Origin: HRBIN29 sp034431815
GTDB lineage: Bacteria > Chloroflexota > Dehalococcoidia > Tepidiformales > Tepidiformaceae
Direction of reading: 5' to 3'
Length of the DNA stretch: 13,672 nt
Assembly: GCA_034431815.1 (NCBI GenBank)
Contig: DAOUCS010000066.1
Span: 1-13,672, forward strand
Shown: in pieces, positions 6,763-13,077 of the stretch
Numbering within the stretch: the first letter of the stretch is position 1
How the letters are laid out: each line of letters begins with the position of its first letter
The notes under the pieces: model-generated
Database searches by the model: none
Told to the model about the DNA's origin: nothing
The model's input: only the letters and a program-made list of their open reading frames with translations
Position numbers and translations under genes: made by a program

Positions 6763-7527
6763 GTGCCCGCGATCGAGCTGGTTCGGATTTCCCACACGTT
6801 CGCGGGCACCCCGCCGATCGAGGCCCTGCGCGACGTGTCCCTGACGGTCGAGGCGGGAGAGTTCGCGAGCATCGTCGGTCCCAGCGGATGCGGGAAGACG
6901 ACCGTCCTCCGTATTCTGGCCGGGCTCGTCGTGCCGACGGCGGGGGAAGCCCGCATCGGGGGCCGGAGTACCATCGGCCGCCCCGGCCTTGCCGCGTACA
7001 TGCCCCAGCGGGACCTGCTCTTGCCCTGGCGGCGCGCACTCGACAACGCGACGTTGGGCGCGGAGATTGCGGGCGTACCGCGCCGCGAGGCGCGCCGGCG
7101 GGCTCTCGAGCTCTTCGAACGTTTCGGCCTGGAAGGGTTCGAGCGGGCGTGGCCGGCACAGCTCAGCGGCGGGATGCGACAGCGACTGGCGCTCTTGCGG
7201 ACCTTCCTCCTCCCGTTCGACGCCATCCTGCTGGACGAGCCGTTCGGGGCGCTGGATGCCATCACCCGCCGGTCGATGCACGGCTGGCTCCAGGACGTCT
7301 GGCTCCGGGACCGGAGGACGGTCCTTTTCGTCACTCACGACGTGGAGGAGGCCCTGCTGCTGGCCGATACGGTGTACATCATGACCGCTCGGCCCGGCCG
7401 CATTGCCGACACGATGCGCGTCCCCTTCGCCCGCCCTCGGCCGCTCGACATCGTGGGCAACCCCGAATTCGCCGCGTTGAAGGAGCGGCTGCTGGAGACG
7501 CTCGACCGCGCTGTCCAAGGGGGCTGA
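6763..7527 (+). CDS. thiZ: ABC transporter ATP-binding protein, ThiZ-like
   Basis: A 254-residue cytoplasmic ATPase that powers the ThiXY importer. All nucleotide-binding motifs are intact: Walker A GPSGCGKTT (39-47), Q-loop YMPQRDLLLPW (Q82), signature LSGGMRQR (134-141), Walker B AILLDEP (154-160, D158 and E159), D-loop GALD and switch histidine H192 in VTHDVEEA. Together with PGRI after the switch region this is the nitrate/taurine/ThiZ-type ATPase group. The start is GTG at 6763, with AAGGTGG about seven bases upstream, 23 bp after thiY. It closes the operon; no terminator follows clearly. Confidence 0.93.
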   Translation: MPAIELVRISHTFAGTPPIEALRDVSLTVEAGEFASIVGPSGCGKTTVLRILAGLVVPTAGEARIGGRSTIGRPGLAAYMPQRDLLLPWRRALDNATLGAEIAGVPRREARRRALELFERFGLEGFERAWPAQLSGGMRQRLALLRTFLLPFDAILLDEPFGALDAITRRSMHGWLQDVWLRDRRTVLFVTHDVEEALLLADTVYIMTARPGRIADTMRVPFARPRPLDIVGNPEFAALKERLLETLDRAVQGG

Positions 7528-7531
7528 GCGC

Positions 7532-7560
7532 TTGCCAGATGCTTCGCTCCCCGCTACAGT
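7532..7560 (+). promoter_or_regulatory. Candidate promoter of the SMP-30-like gene
   Basis: TTGCCA (7532-7537, five of six match TTGACA), a 17-base spacer and TACAGT (7555-7560, four of six match TATAAT). Transcription would start near 7567, giving a leader of about 25 bases. This suggests the downstream gene need not depend on the thiamin-operon promoter. Confidence 0.5.
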
Positions 7561-7591
7561 TCGCCGCCGAAACGCTCGCGGGGGTACGGCG

Positions 7592-8518
7592 ATGGAGTTC
7601 CGCGTGGTCGCCACTGGGCTGGAGTTCCCAGAGGGACCGGTCGTCCTGCCGGACGGAGACATCCTCGTCACGGAAATCAAGGCCGGCCGCCTGACGCGCA
7701 TCTCGCCGAACGGCGAGAAGCGCGTCTTCGCGGTCACCGGAGGCGGCCCAAACGGCGCCGCCATCGGCCCGGACGGCTGGATTTATGTCACGAACAACGG
7801 TGGCTTCGAATGGTACACGAGGCCGCTGCCGGACGGCTCGCTGGGATTGTTCCCCGGCGACCAGCCCGCCGACTACACCGGCGGCTCAATCCAGCGCGTG
7901 AGCCCCGACGGCTCGGTCGTCGAGACGTTGTACACGGAGTGCAACGGGAATCCGCTCAAGGGGCCGAACGACCTCGTCTTCGACGCGGAGGGGAACTTTT
8001 ACTTCACTGACCTGGGGAAAGCCCGGGCGCGCGACCGGGACCGGACCGGCGTGTACTACGCGTCGCCCGACGGCAAGTTCATCAAGGAGGCCATCTTTCC
8101 GATGGAGCAGCCGAACGGCATCGGCCTGAGCCCTGACGGAAGGGTGCTGTACGTGGCCGAAACGCCGACGGCGAGGGTGTGGGCGTGCGAGCTCGCTGGC
8201 CCGGGCGAAGTCGCGCGGCGGTACGTGCTGGCGCAGGTTCCAGGCGCGCCGCCCCTGAACCTCGCCTACCTCGATTCCATGTGCGTCGACGCCGAGGGGA
8301 ACGTCCTCGTAGCGACCATCGTCCACGGCGGGATCACCAGCATCTCGCCCGATGGGAAGCGTCTGCAGCACACCCCCACAGGCGACCCGCTGACGACGAA
8401 CTGCTGCTTCGGCGGTCCCGACCTCCGAACCCTTTACGTGACGCTGAGCGCTACAGGCCGGCTGGTTGCGTTCGAAAACTGGCCGACACCGGGTTTGAAG
8501 CTCGCGTTTCCCCGCTGA
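7592..8518 (+). CDS. SMP-30/gluconolactonase/LRE-like family protein
   Basis: A 308-residue six-bladed beta-propeller of the SMP-30/gluconolactonase family, calcium-dependent hydrolases of sugar lactones and some other esters. The expected metal ligands are in place: E14 in LEFPEGP, N126 in KGPNDLVFD, N175 in EQPNGIGLSPDG and D228 in YLDSMCVDAEGN. Repeated blade motifs such as ISPNG, GPDGWIYV, VSPDGS and LSPDGRVLYVAE are visible. No signal peptide is seen, so it is probably cytoplasmic. Substrate unknown. It begins 64 bp after thiZ; read-through from the thiamin operon is possible but a separate promoter lies in the gap. ATG at 7592 places the family start FRVVATGLEFPEGP correctly; a TTG at 7532 would add 20 residues and overlap the -35 box. 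It converges with the YceI gene, gap 13 bp. Confidence 0.88.
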   Translation: MEFRVVATGLEFPEGPVVLPDGDILVTEIKAGRLTRISPNGEKRVFAVTGGGPNGAAIGPDGWIYVTNNGGFEWYTRPLPDGSLGLFPGDQPADYTGGSIQRVSPDGSVVETLYTECNGNPLKGPNDLVFDAEGNFYFTDLGKARARDRDRTGVYYASPDGKFIKEAIFPMEQPNGIGLSPDGRVLYVAETPTARVWACELAGPGEVARRYVLAQVPGAPPLNLAYLDSMCVDAEGNVLVATIVHGGITSISPDGKRLQHTPTGDPLTTNCCFGGPDLRTLYVTLSATGRLVAFENWPTPGLKLAFPR

Positions 8519-8531
8519 ATGGCAGCGTGTG

Positions 8532-9293
8532 TCACTGCGCCACGGCGATGACCTGAATCTGCACCGTGACATCCTCCTCCACGGAGACGAAACCGGCGAT
8601 GTTGAGGACGGGGATGTCGAAATCCTCGTAGCGGAACTTCGTCGTGGCCAGGGCGGTGATGACGCTGCCACGGCGACGGGCGACCGTCTCCCACTCCAGT
8701 GTTCGCCTCACGCCGTGGAGCTCCATCGTGCCGACGAGGGTAACTTTCACGTCCCGGCCCTCGGGGATCTCGCCCGGCCATCCCTCGATAGCCTCGATGG
8801 TGAAGCTCGCCTCCGGATACCGCGTGACCTCCAGCGCTTCGCGCACGCGGGCATCCCGGCGGCTTTCATCGCTGCGCAGGTTGGCCAGCTTGACGACCAC
8901 CCGCGAGACGTTGTTCGGGTCGAGACCCTGCGGGCCGATGAAGAATTCGCCGCTCACCTCGGACGTGGTGCCCTTCGCCGTGGACGGCACGCCGATACGG
9001 GCGAGCGTTTCCCCCGCGAGGTACCAGGCTTCGGTACGTCCTTCCACGTCTGGGTGTTCGGGCACGATGACGTACCGCGTGAAGTCGTCCGTCGCGCCAC
9101 CCGCTCCAGCCGTTGGGGACGGCGTGTCGCCAGTCGAGGCCGAGGGCGTTGGAGTCGGAGTGGCCTCGCGGAATGCGAGGGGCTCGCTCGCCGGCTCGGC
9201 CTCGGAGCGGATGAAAAACCACCAGACTCCCGCCAGGACGGCGACGACGGCGGCCAGGCCAACGAGTGCAGCGAGGACGATACGGAGTCGCAC
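8532..9293 (-). CDS. Membrane-anchored YceI-domain protein
   Basis: A 253-residue protein with one N-terminal transmembrane helix (about 4-28), a Thr/Pro/Ser-rich linker (about 43-65) and a C-terminal YceI lipocalin-like beta-barrel (about 68-253). YceI barrels bind isoprenoid-type lipids such as polyprenyl chains or quinone side chains. Family features include LRSDESRRDARVRE (139-152), LEVTRYPEASF (154-164) and VTLVGTMELHGVRRTLEWE (184-202). The anchor and linker would place the barrel outside the membrane. GTG at 9293 is chosen because GGGAG lies six bases upstream and the hydrophobic helix then starts properly; a start at 9365 would add 24 residues across the intergenic region. It is divergent from the gene at 9390. 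Ligand not determinable. Confidence 0.88.
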   Translation of the reverse strand: MRLRIVLAALVGLAAVVAVLAGVWWFFIRSEAEPASEPLAFREATPTPTPSASTGDTPSPTAGAGGATDDFTRYVIVPEHPDVEGRTEAWYLAGETLARIGVPSTAKGTTSEVSGEFFIGPQGLDPNNVSRVVVKLANLRSDESRRDARVREALEVTRYPEASFTIEAIEGWPGEIPEGRDVKVTLVGTMELHGVRRTLEWETVARRRGSVITALATTKFRYEDFDIPVLNIAGFVSVEEDVTVQIQVIAVAQ

Positions 9294-9377
9294 GGCAGCT
9301 CCCACGAACGTGCAAGATTGCCTAACTGAGGGTACGGCAAAGGCAAAAAAGGGTAGTAAAGCCACTCGGCGGATGGG

Positions 9378-9383
9378 TAGGCT
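9378..9383 (+). promoter_or_regulatory. Candidate leaderless -10 box of the gene at 9390
   Basis: TAGGCT followed by exactly six bases (gccttc) and ATG. There is no Shine-Dalgarno in between. Same arrangement as putA, the MBL gene and ruvC. -35 not recognisable. Confidence 0.45.
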
Positions 9384-9389
9384 GCCTTC

Positions 9390-10565
9390 ATGCTCCGCGG
9401 TCTCGCCGTGACCTTGGCGGTTTGGGCGCTCGGCTTTGCCGTGCTCCGGCTCACCATCGCCGGCCCGGAGCTGTGCGAGCCGCCGCCGCCCACCGCCGTG
9501 GAAGCGAGCATCTCGGCGGCAGCAACCTGGCTCAGCGCGAATCAGTCCGCCGATGGCCGCTTCCTGTACGAGTACGACCGGGACGCCCGCGCGGCTTCAC
9601 CGGAATACAACGAGGTGCGCCACGCCGGTGTCACGATGTCCCTCTACCAGCTCGCGGCCGCGGGGAAACGCGAGTATCTCGACGCCGCCGAACGGGGGCT
9701 CGACCGCATGCTCGGCCGACTCTTTCGAAAGGATGGTTGGGCGGCCATCCGCGAAGACGACGGCACGGCGAAGCTCGGCTCGACGGCCCTCCTGGCCGCG
9801 GCGCTGGTGTTCCGGCGCGAGGCGACAGGCGACCCTCAGTACGACTCGCTGCTGGCAGAGTTGGGCCGTTTCCTCCTCGCGATGCAAGAGCCCAACGGCC
9901 GCATGTTGGCGTACTGGTCGCCCGCGGTCAACGGCCCCATACTCGACCTCACGTCCCGGTACTACACCGGCGAAGCGTTTTGGGCGCTCACCTTGCTGGC
10001 CAAGACCTTTCCTCACGAGAACCAATGGATCGATGGAGCACGCCGGGTGGCGCGCTACCTTGCCGAAGAACGGGACGAGGCGGAAGGGCTGGAGTTCGCG
10101 CCGTGGCCCGACCAGTGGGCAGCCTACGGCTTCGCCGAGTTGGCACGGTTCTCGCCACTGTCCGACGCGGACGTGGCGTACCTGCGATCCCTGGCGCAAC
10201 GATTCGGCATGCTGGTCCGGTTCGATGCCCAGCGCGGCGAGGACGACGTTTCGACCCTCTTCCGCGGCGAAGGAACCCGCGGTGCCGGCTTGGGGACATG
10301 GGTCGAAGGGCTAGGGGCACTGTGGCGGGCAGCTGGCACGGACGAACGCCTCGCCGACCTCCGCCCGGCTCTCGCCGAGCGGGCGCTGTGCGGGGCGGGG
10401 CTGCTCGTGACGCGCCAAACGACGGAAGGCGACGCGGACGGTGACATCCGCACCAGGGGAGCGTGGTTCCGGGGCAGCATCACCCGCATGGACGACCAGC
10501 AGCATGCGGTTTCCGGTCTGCTTGCAGTTCGGGAAATCCTCGCCGTGACCGAGCAGGCGGAATGA
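9390..10565 (+). CDS. Unassigned membrane-anchored helical-repeat protein (alpha/alpha-toroid type)
   Basis: I do not recognise a named function. The 391-residue protein has one hydrophobic N-terminal segment (about 4-24) that can act as a signal or anchor, so the rest is probably extracytoplasmic. It then shows repeated amphipathic helix pairs: AAATWLSANQSADGRFLYEY (43-62), PEYNEVRHAGVTMSLYQLAA (71-90), LGSTALLAAALVF (129-141), YYTGEAFWALTLL (191-203), LGTWVEGLGALWRA (301-314) and DDQQHAVSGLLAVREIL (368-384). The recurring G-x-[ST]-x-x-x-x-A-L pattern resembles six-hairpin alpha/alpha toroids such as prenyl-cyclases, sugar epimerases and glycosidases. Conserved-looking polar residues (E72, N74, R77, H78; W239, D241, W243; H372) may line a pocket. 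No DXDD cyclase motif is present. ATG at 9390 starts the hydrophobic segment. It overlaps the next gene by ATGA, so the two are probably translationally coupled. Confidence 0.75.
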   Translation: MLRGLAVTLAVWALGFAVLRLTIAGPELCEPPPPTAVEASISAAATWLSANQSADGRFLYEYDRDARAASPEYNEVRHAGVTMSLYQLAAAGKREYLDAAERGLDRMLGRLFRKDGWAAIREDDGTAKLGSTALLAAALVFRREATGDPQYDSLLAELGRFLLAMQEPNGRMLAYWSPAVNGPILDLTSRYYTGEAFWALTLLAKTFPHENQWIDGARRVARYLAEERDEAEGLEFAPWPDQWAAYGFAELARFSPLSDADVAYLRSLAQRFGMLVRFDAQRGEDDVSTLFRGEGTRGAGLGTWVEGLGALWRAAGTDERLADLRPALAERALCGAGLLVTRQTTEGDADGDIRTRGAWFRGSITRMDDQQHAVSGLLAVREILAVTEQAE

Positions 10566-11128
10566 CGGCCTACTGGGAACTCGCCGTGGTTCTCGCGGCC
10601 GCCGTGAACCCCGCGGCGATTGCCGCGGCCGCAGCCAGGCTGCCCGGTTCGGTGGCATCACGCGGAGCCGCGGTGGCCATCGCGTGGGCAATTGGGGCAG
10701 GGATGACGGCAGCCGCGGCCTACGGTGCAGGACGGCTTCTCGCGGGGCTCGAGCTCAGCCACGAGACGTTCCGAATCGCCGCGGGGGCTGTGCTCGCCGT
10801 GACTGGGGCGCGGGAGACGTGGCGCGGCAGTCCCCCGCTGGCCTCGGTGCCCGTCCGGGCGTGGGAGCAGGGCGTGTACCCCCTCGGCCTGCCGCTGCTC
10901 GCGTCACCGGCCGGCCGCATGACGGCCATCGCCCTCGCCGGGGACTCCCAGGTGGGCCCAGCCAAGACGCTGAGCGCCGCGCTGCCGGTTCTGACGGCCG
11001 GCGCGGCGGCAGCCCTCGCCGCCCGCGAGGGTGAGCGGGGACTCTGGCGAGCCGCCGCACAGCTCATAGGGGCTCTCGCCGTCGCCGTGGGAGTCGCTTT
11101 CATCGTCGCGGGGATACGCTCCGTGTAG
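10562..11128 (+). CDS. Multi-pass membrane protein, MarC-like
   Basis: A 188-residue, very alanine-rich membrane protein with about five hydrophobic helices (roughly 5-26, 36-61, 68-83, 106-127, 136-153, 164-186). The order of motifs resembles MarC/NAAT proteins: NPAA near 16-19, the stretch LSHETFRIAAGAVLAVTG (65-82), which matches the MarC FRIAGG region, and PLGLPLLASPAG (107-118), which matches its PLAxPLLAGPG region. MarC proteins are of unclear function despite early links to antibiotic resistance and amino-acid transport. ATG at 10562 overlaps the stop of the preceding gene, and AGGCGG lies just upstream. Its C-terminus converges with the nitroreductase, gap 7 bp. Family call moderate, function unknown. 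Confidence 0.65.
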   Translation: MTAYWELAVVLAAAVNPAAIAAAAARLPGSVASRGAAVAIAWAIGAGMTAAAAYGAGRLLAGLELSHETFRIAAGAVLAVTGARETWRGSPPLASVPVRAWEQGVYPLGLPLLASPAGRMTAIALAGDSQVGPAKTLSAALPVLTAGAAAALAAREGERGLWRAAAQLIGALAVAVGVAFIVAGIRSV

Positions 11129-11135
11129 CCTTCGA

Positions 11136-11633
11136 TCACCACCGCTCCCAGTGGACGAGTTCGTGCAGCGGGAGGCGCTGACGCCCCCCGTGGAGCGGAT
11201 ACCGCTGATCGGGGTAGCCGAAGGCGAGCACCGTCGCCACGGTGTGGTCCGGAGGGACGCCGAGGACGGCACGGGCGCAGTCCTGATCGTGCATGGCGAC
11301 GGGACAGCTCGTGATGCCCTCCGCCCAGGCAGCGAGCATCATGTTCTGAGCGGCCCTCCCAGCGTCGAACGCGCCGCCGCCAGGAACGAGAACAAGGGCC
11401 ACGACCAGCGGGGCCGATGGGAGGTGGTGGGCATACTGGCCGCAGCCTGCGAGCTCGGCCTTCCGCTGGGCGCCACGCACGACGATGTAGCGGACCGGCT
11501 GCGAGTTCTTGGAGCTTCCGGCCATCCGGCCCGCCTGGAGGATGCGCTGGACCGTATCGTCGGGGATGGGTTTATCCAGATAATGGCGCGTATCTCGCTT
11601 AGATATAATGACCCTGTACGCGTCCGGCGTCAT
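11136..11633 (-). CDS. Nitroreductase-family flavoprotein
   Basis: A 165-residue FMN-dependent NAD(P)H oxidoreductase of the nitroreductase fold. The FMN phosphate-binding start is SKRDTRHY (11-18), followed by KPIPDDTVQRILQAGRMAGS (21-40) and the SSKNSQP motif (40-46) that contacts the flavin. AGRAAQNMMLAAWAEGITSC (91-110) is the dimer-interface helix, and VLAFGYPDQ (135-143) the usual C-terminal strand. It is short for the family but both flavin regions are present; such short members occur. Substrate unknown. ATG at 11633 is preceded by AGGGGGA at a spacing of eight bases. A promoter with a dyad over its -35 box lies upstream, so regulation by a repressor or activator is possible. Confidence 0.88.
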   Translation of the reverse strand: MTPDAYRVIISKRDTRHYLDKPIPDDTVQRILQAGRMAGSSKNSQPVRYIVVRGAQRKAELAGCGQYAHHLPSAPLVVALVLVPGGGAFDAGRAAQNMMLAAWAEGITSCPVAMHDQDCARAVLGVPPDHTVATVLAFGYPDQRYPLHGGRQRLPLHELVHWERW

Positions 11634-11660
11634 GCAACGAATCCCCCTGAGGCTGGGGTA

Positions 11661-11689
11661 TACATAGCGGATTGCCGCTGCCCTGTCAC
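11661..11689 (-). promoter_or_regulatory. Promoter of the nitroreductase gene
   Basis: On the minus strand GTGACA (11689-11684, five of six match TTGACA), a 17-base spacer and TATGTA (11666-11661). Transcription would start near 11654, giving a leader of about 21 bases that holds the ribosome site. Confidence 0.5.
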
Positions 11690-11695
11690 GGCAGC
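11677..11695. promoter_or_regulatory. Dyad over the nitroreductase -35 box (possible operator)
   Basis: GCTGCC (11677-11682) and GGCAGC (11690-11695) are perfect inverted arms around a 7-base centre, ctgtcac, that contains the whole -35 hexamer. A protein bound here would block the promoter. It could also fold as a hairpin in a yebC leader if transcription starts upstream of it. Confidence 0.35.
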
Positions 11696-11764
11696 CTGGC
11701 GCTACGCCGGAAGCGGGGTCGGCCCCTACACTCGGAGCACGGAGGAATCGCGAAGGAGGCTCGG

Positions 11765-12517
11765 ATGGCGGGTCACTCCAAATGGGCGCAGATCAAGCGT
11801 CAGAAGGGTGTGAACGATGCCAGGAAGGGTGCCCTCTTCACGCGGCTGACCCGGGAGATCATGGTGGCCGCGAAGCAAGGCGGGCCCGACCCAGCGGCCA
11901 ACTTCAAGCTGCGTCTCGCCATCCAACGCGCCAAGCAGGCGAACATGCCCAGCGAGAACATCGAGCGGGCAATAGCGAAGGCCACCGGCGCGGCCCCCGA
12001 GGCGAACCTCGAGGAGGTCTTCTACGAAGGCTACGGGCCGGGCGGCACCGCTATCCTCGTGGCCGCCCTGACGGATAACCGGAATCGGACCGTTTCCGAG
12101 GTTCGTCACCAGTTCACCCGCGCTGGAGGAAGCCTCGGCGAAGCCGGTTCGGTGAGCTGGCAGTTCGAACCCGCCGGCGTACTCACCGTGGCCCTGCGCG
12201 GGCGGGACGCCGACGAGGCAGCGCTGGCGGCGATCGACGCGGGAGCCGCCGACGTGGAGCCGATGGGCGATTTTCTCGAGGTTCGCACGGCACCCGCGGA
12301 CCTGGAGCGAGTTCGCCGAACCCTGGAGGAGACCGGATACGAAATCGAGCACGCCGACTTCGCCATGATCCCGAAGACCACCATCCAGCTCGACGAGAAG
12401 ACGGCCCACCAGGCGATGCGCCTCATCGAGGCGCTGGAAGAGCTGGAGGACGTCCAGCGCGTGTACACGAACGCCGACTTCAGCGAGGAAGCGATCGCCA
12501 GCTATTCCGGAGCCTGA
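11765..12517 (+). CDS. yebC: YebC/PmpR family protein
   Basis: A 250-residue cytoplasmic protein, full length for the family. The hallmark start MAGHSKWAQIKRQKGVNDAR (1-20) is followed by KGALFTRLTREIMVAAKQGG (21-40), NIERAIAKATG (65-75), EEVFYEGYGPGGTAILV (83-99), DNRNRTVSEVRHQF (104-117) and VSWQFEPAGV (130-139). Members have been described as DNA-binding regulators, and more recent work links YebC to translation of proline-rich stretches on the ribosome; both are family knowledge. AAGGAGG (11753-11759) lies five bases before ATG, the strongest ribosome site in the window apart from thiY. It sits 50 bp before ruvC, a very common arrangement. A TACACT at 11727-11732 could be its -10 box, without a clear -35. 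Confidence 0.96.
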   Translation: MAGHSKWAQIKRQKGVNDARKGALFTRLTREIMVAAKQGGPDPAANFKLRLAIQRAKQANMPSENIERAIAKATGAAPEANLEEVFYEGYGPGGTAILVAALTDNRNRTVSEVRHQFTRAGGSLGEAGSVSWQFEPAGVLTVALRGRDADEAALAAIDAGAADVEPMGDFLEVRTAPADLERVRRTLEETGYEIEHADFAMIPKTTIQLDEKTAHQAMRLIEALEELEDVQRVYTNADFSEEAIASYSGA

Positions 12518-12555
12518 ACGAACCCGCGGCGGTTCCCCCTCGCGTGAACCTCGGG

Positions 12556-12561
12556 TAGGGT
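12556..12561 (+). promoter_or_regulatory. Candidate leaderless -10 box of ruvC
   Basis: TAGGGT followed by exactly six bases (gagccc) and ATG. It would give ruvC its own start in addition to read-through from yebC. The AGGG within it could alternatively act as a weak ribosome site, so the case is less clear than at putA. Confidence 0.4.
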
Positions 12562-12567
12562 GAGCCC

Positions 12568-13077
12568 ATGCGCATCCTGGGTATCGACCCCGGGCTCGGA
12601 GCCACAGGGCTGGGTGTCATCGAGGGTGACCGGGACACCGTCCGCCATGTGTACCACGCGGCCGTCAGGCCGAGCAGCGCCCTGCCCTTGCCGGAGCGGC
12701 TCGAGGTTATCCGCTCCGCCGTCCGCGACGCCGCCAGGGACTGGCGCGCGGACGCCGCGGCCGTCGAGAGCGGCTACGTCGGCCCGAACCCACGGTCGGC
12801 CCTCGCCCTCGGCCAGGCCCGGGCCGCAGCGCTCCTGGGGGCTGCCGACGCCGGCGTTCCGGTGTTCGAGTACGCGCCGACGGTTGTCAAGCAGACGATC
12901 GCGGGGTACGGGCGGGGCGGAAAGGGACAGGTCGCGCGCATGGTCCGCCTCCAGCTCGGGCTGGGGGACGATCCTCGCCCTGCTGATGCCGCAGACGCTC
13001 TGGCCGTCGCCATCACCCACTGGGCCCATTGGCGGCTCGACGCGGCCCGACCCTCGGATGCCTGCTCAGGCCGCTAG
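12568..13077 (+). CDS. ruvC: Holliday-junction resolvase RuvC
   Basis: A 169-residue nuclease that cuts four-way DNA junctions symmetrically at the end of recombinational repair, as a homodimer with RuvAB. The four metal-binding acids are all present at the expected spacing: D7 in ILGIDPGL, E67 in AAVESGYVG, D140 and D143 in PADAADALAVAITHW. NPRSALALGQARAA (74-87) and VKQTIAGYGRGGKGQV (107-122) fit the family; the basic loop has GRGGKGQV where many members have G-R-A-x-K-x-Q-V. Length is normal. ruvA and ruvB do not follow, since an opposite-strand peptidase overlaps the 3' end by 12 bp; they must lie elsewhere. ATG at 12568 directly begins the first strand. Confidence 0.96.
   Translation: MRILGIDPGLGATGLGVIEGDRDTVRHVYHAAVRPSSALPLPERLEVIRSAVRDAARDWRADAAAVESGYVGPNPRSALALGQARAAALLGAADAGVPVFEYAPTVVKQTIAGYGRGGKGQVARMVRLQLGLGDDPRPADAADALAVAITHWAHWRLDAARPSDACSGR

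Noticed and set aside
8519..8545. Possible bidirectional terminator between SMP-30 and YceI genes
   Set aside because: Only a four-base stem (GCAG/CTGC) with no T-tract could be drawn.
11604..11609. Perfect TATAAT on the plus strand inside the nitroreductase gene
   Set aside because: No -35 box at a proper distance (TTATCC is 26 bases away), and it is part of codons near the nitroreductase start. An antisense or distal yebC promoter remains possible but unsupported.
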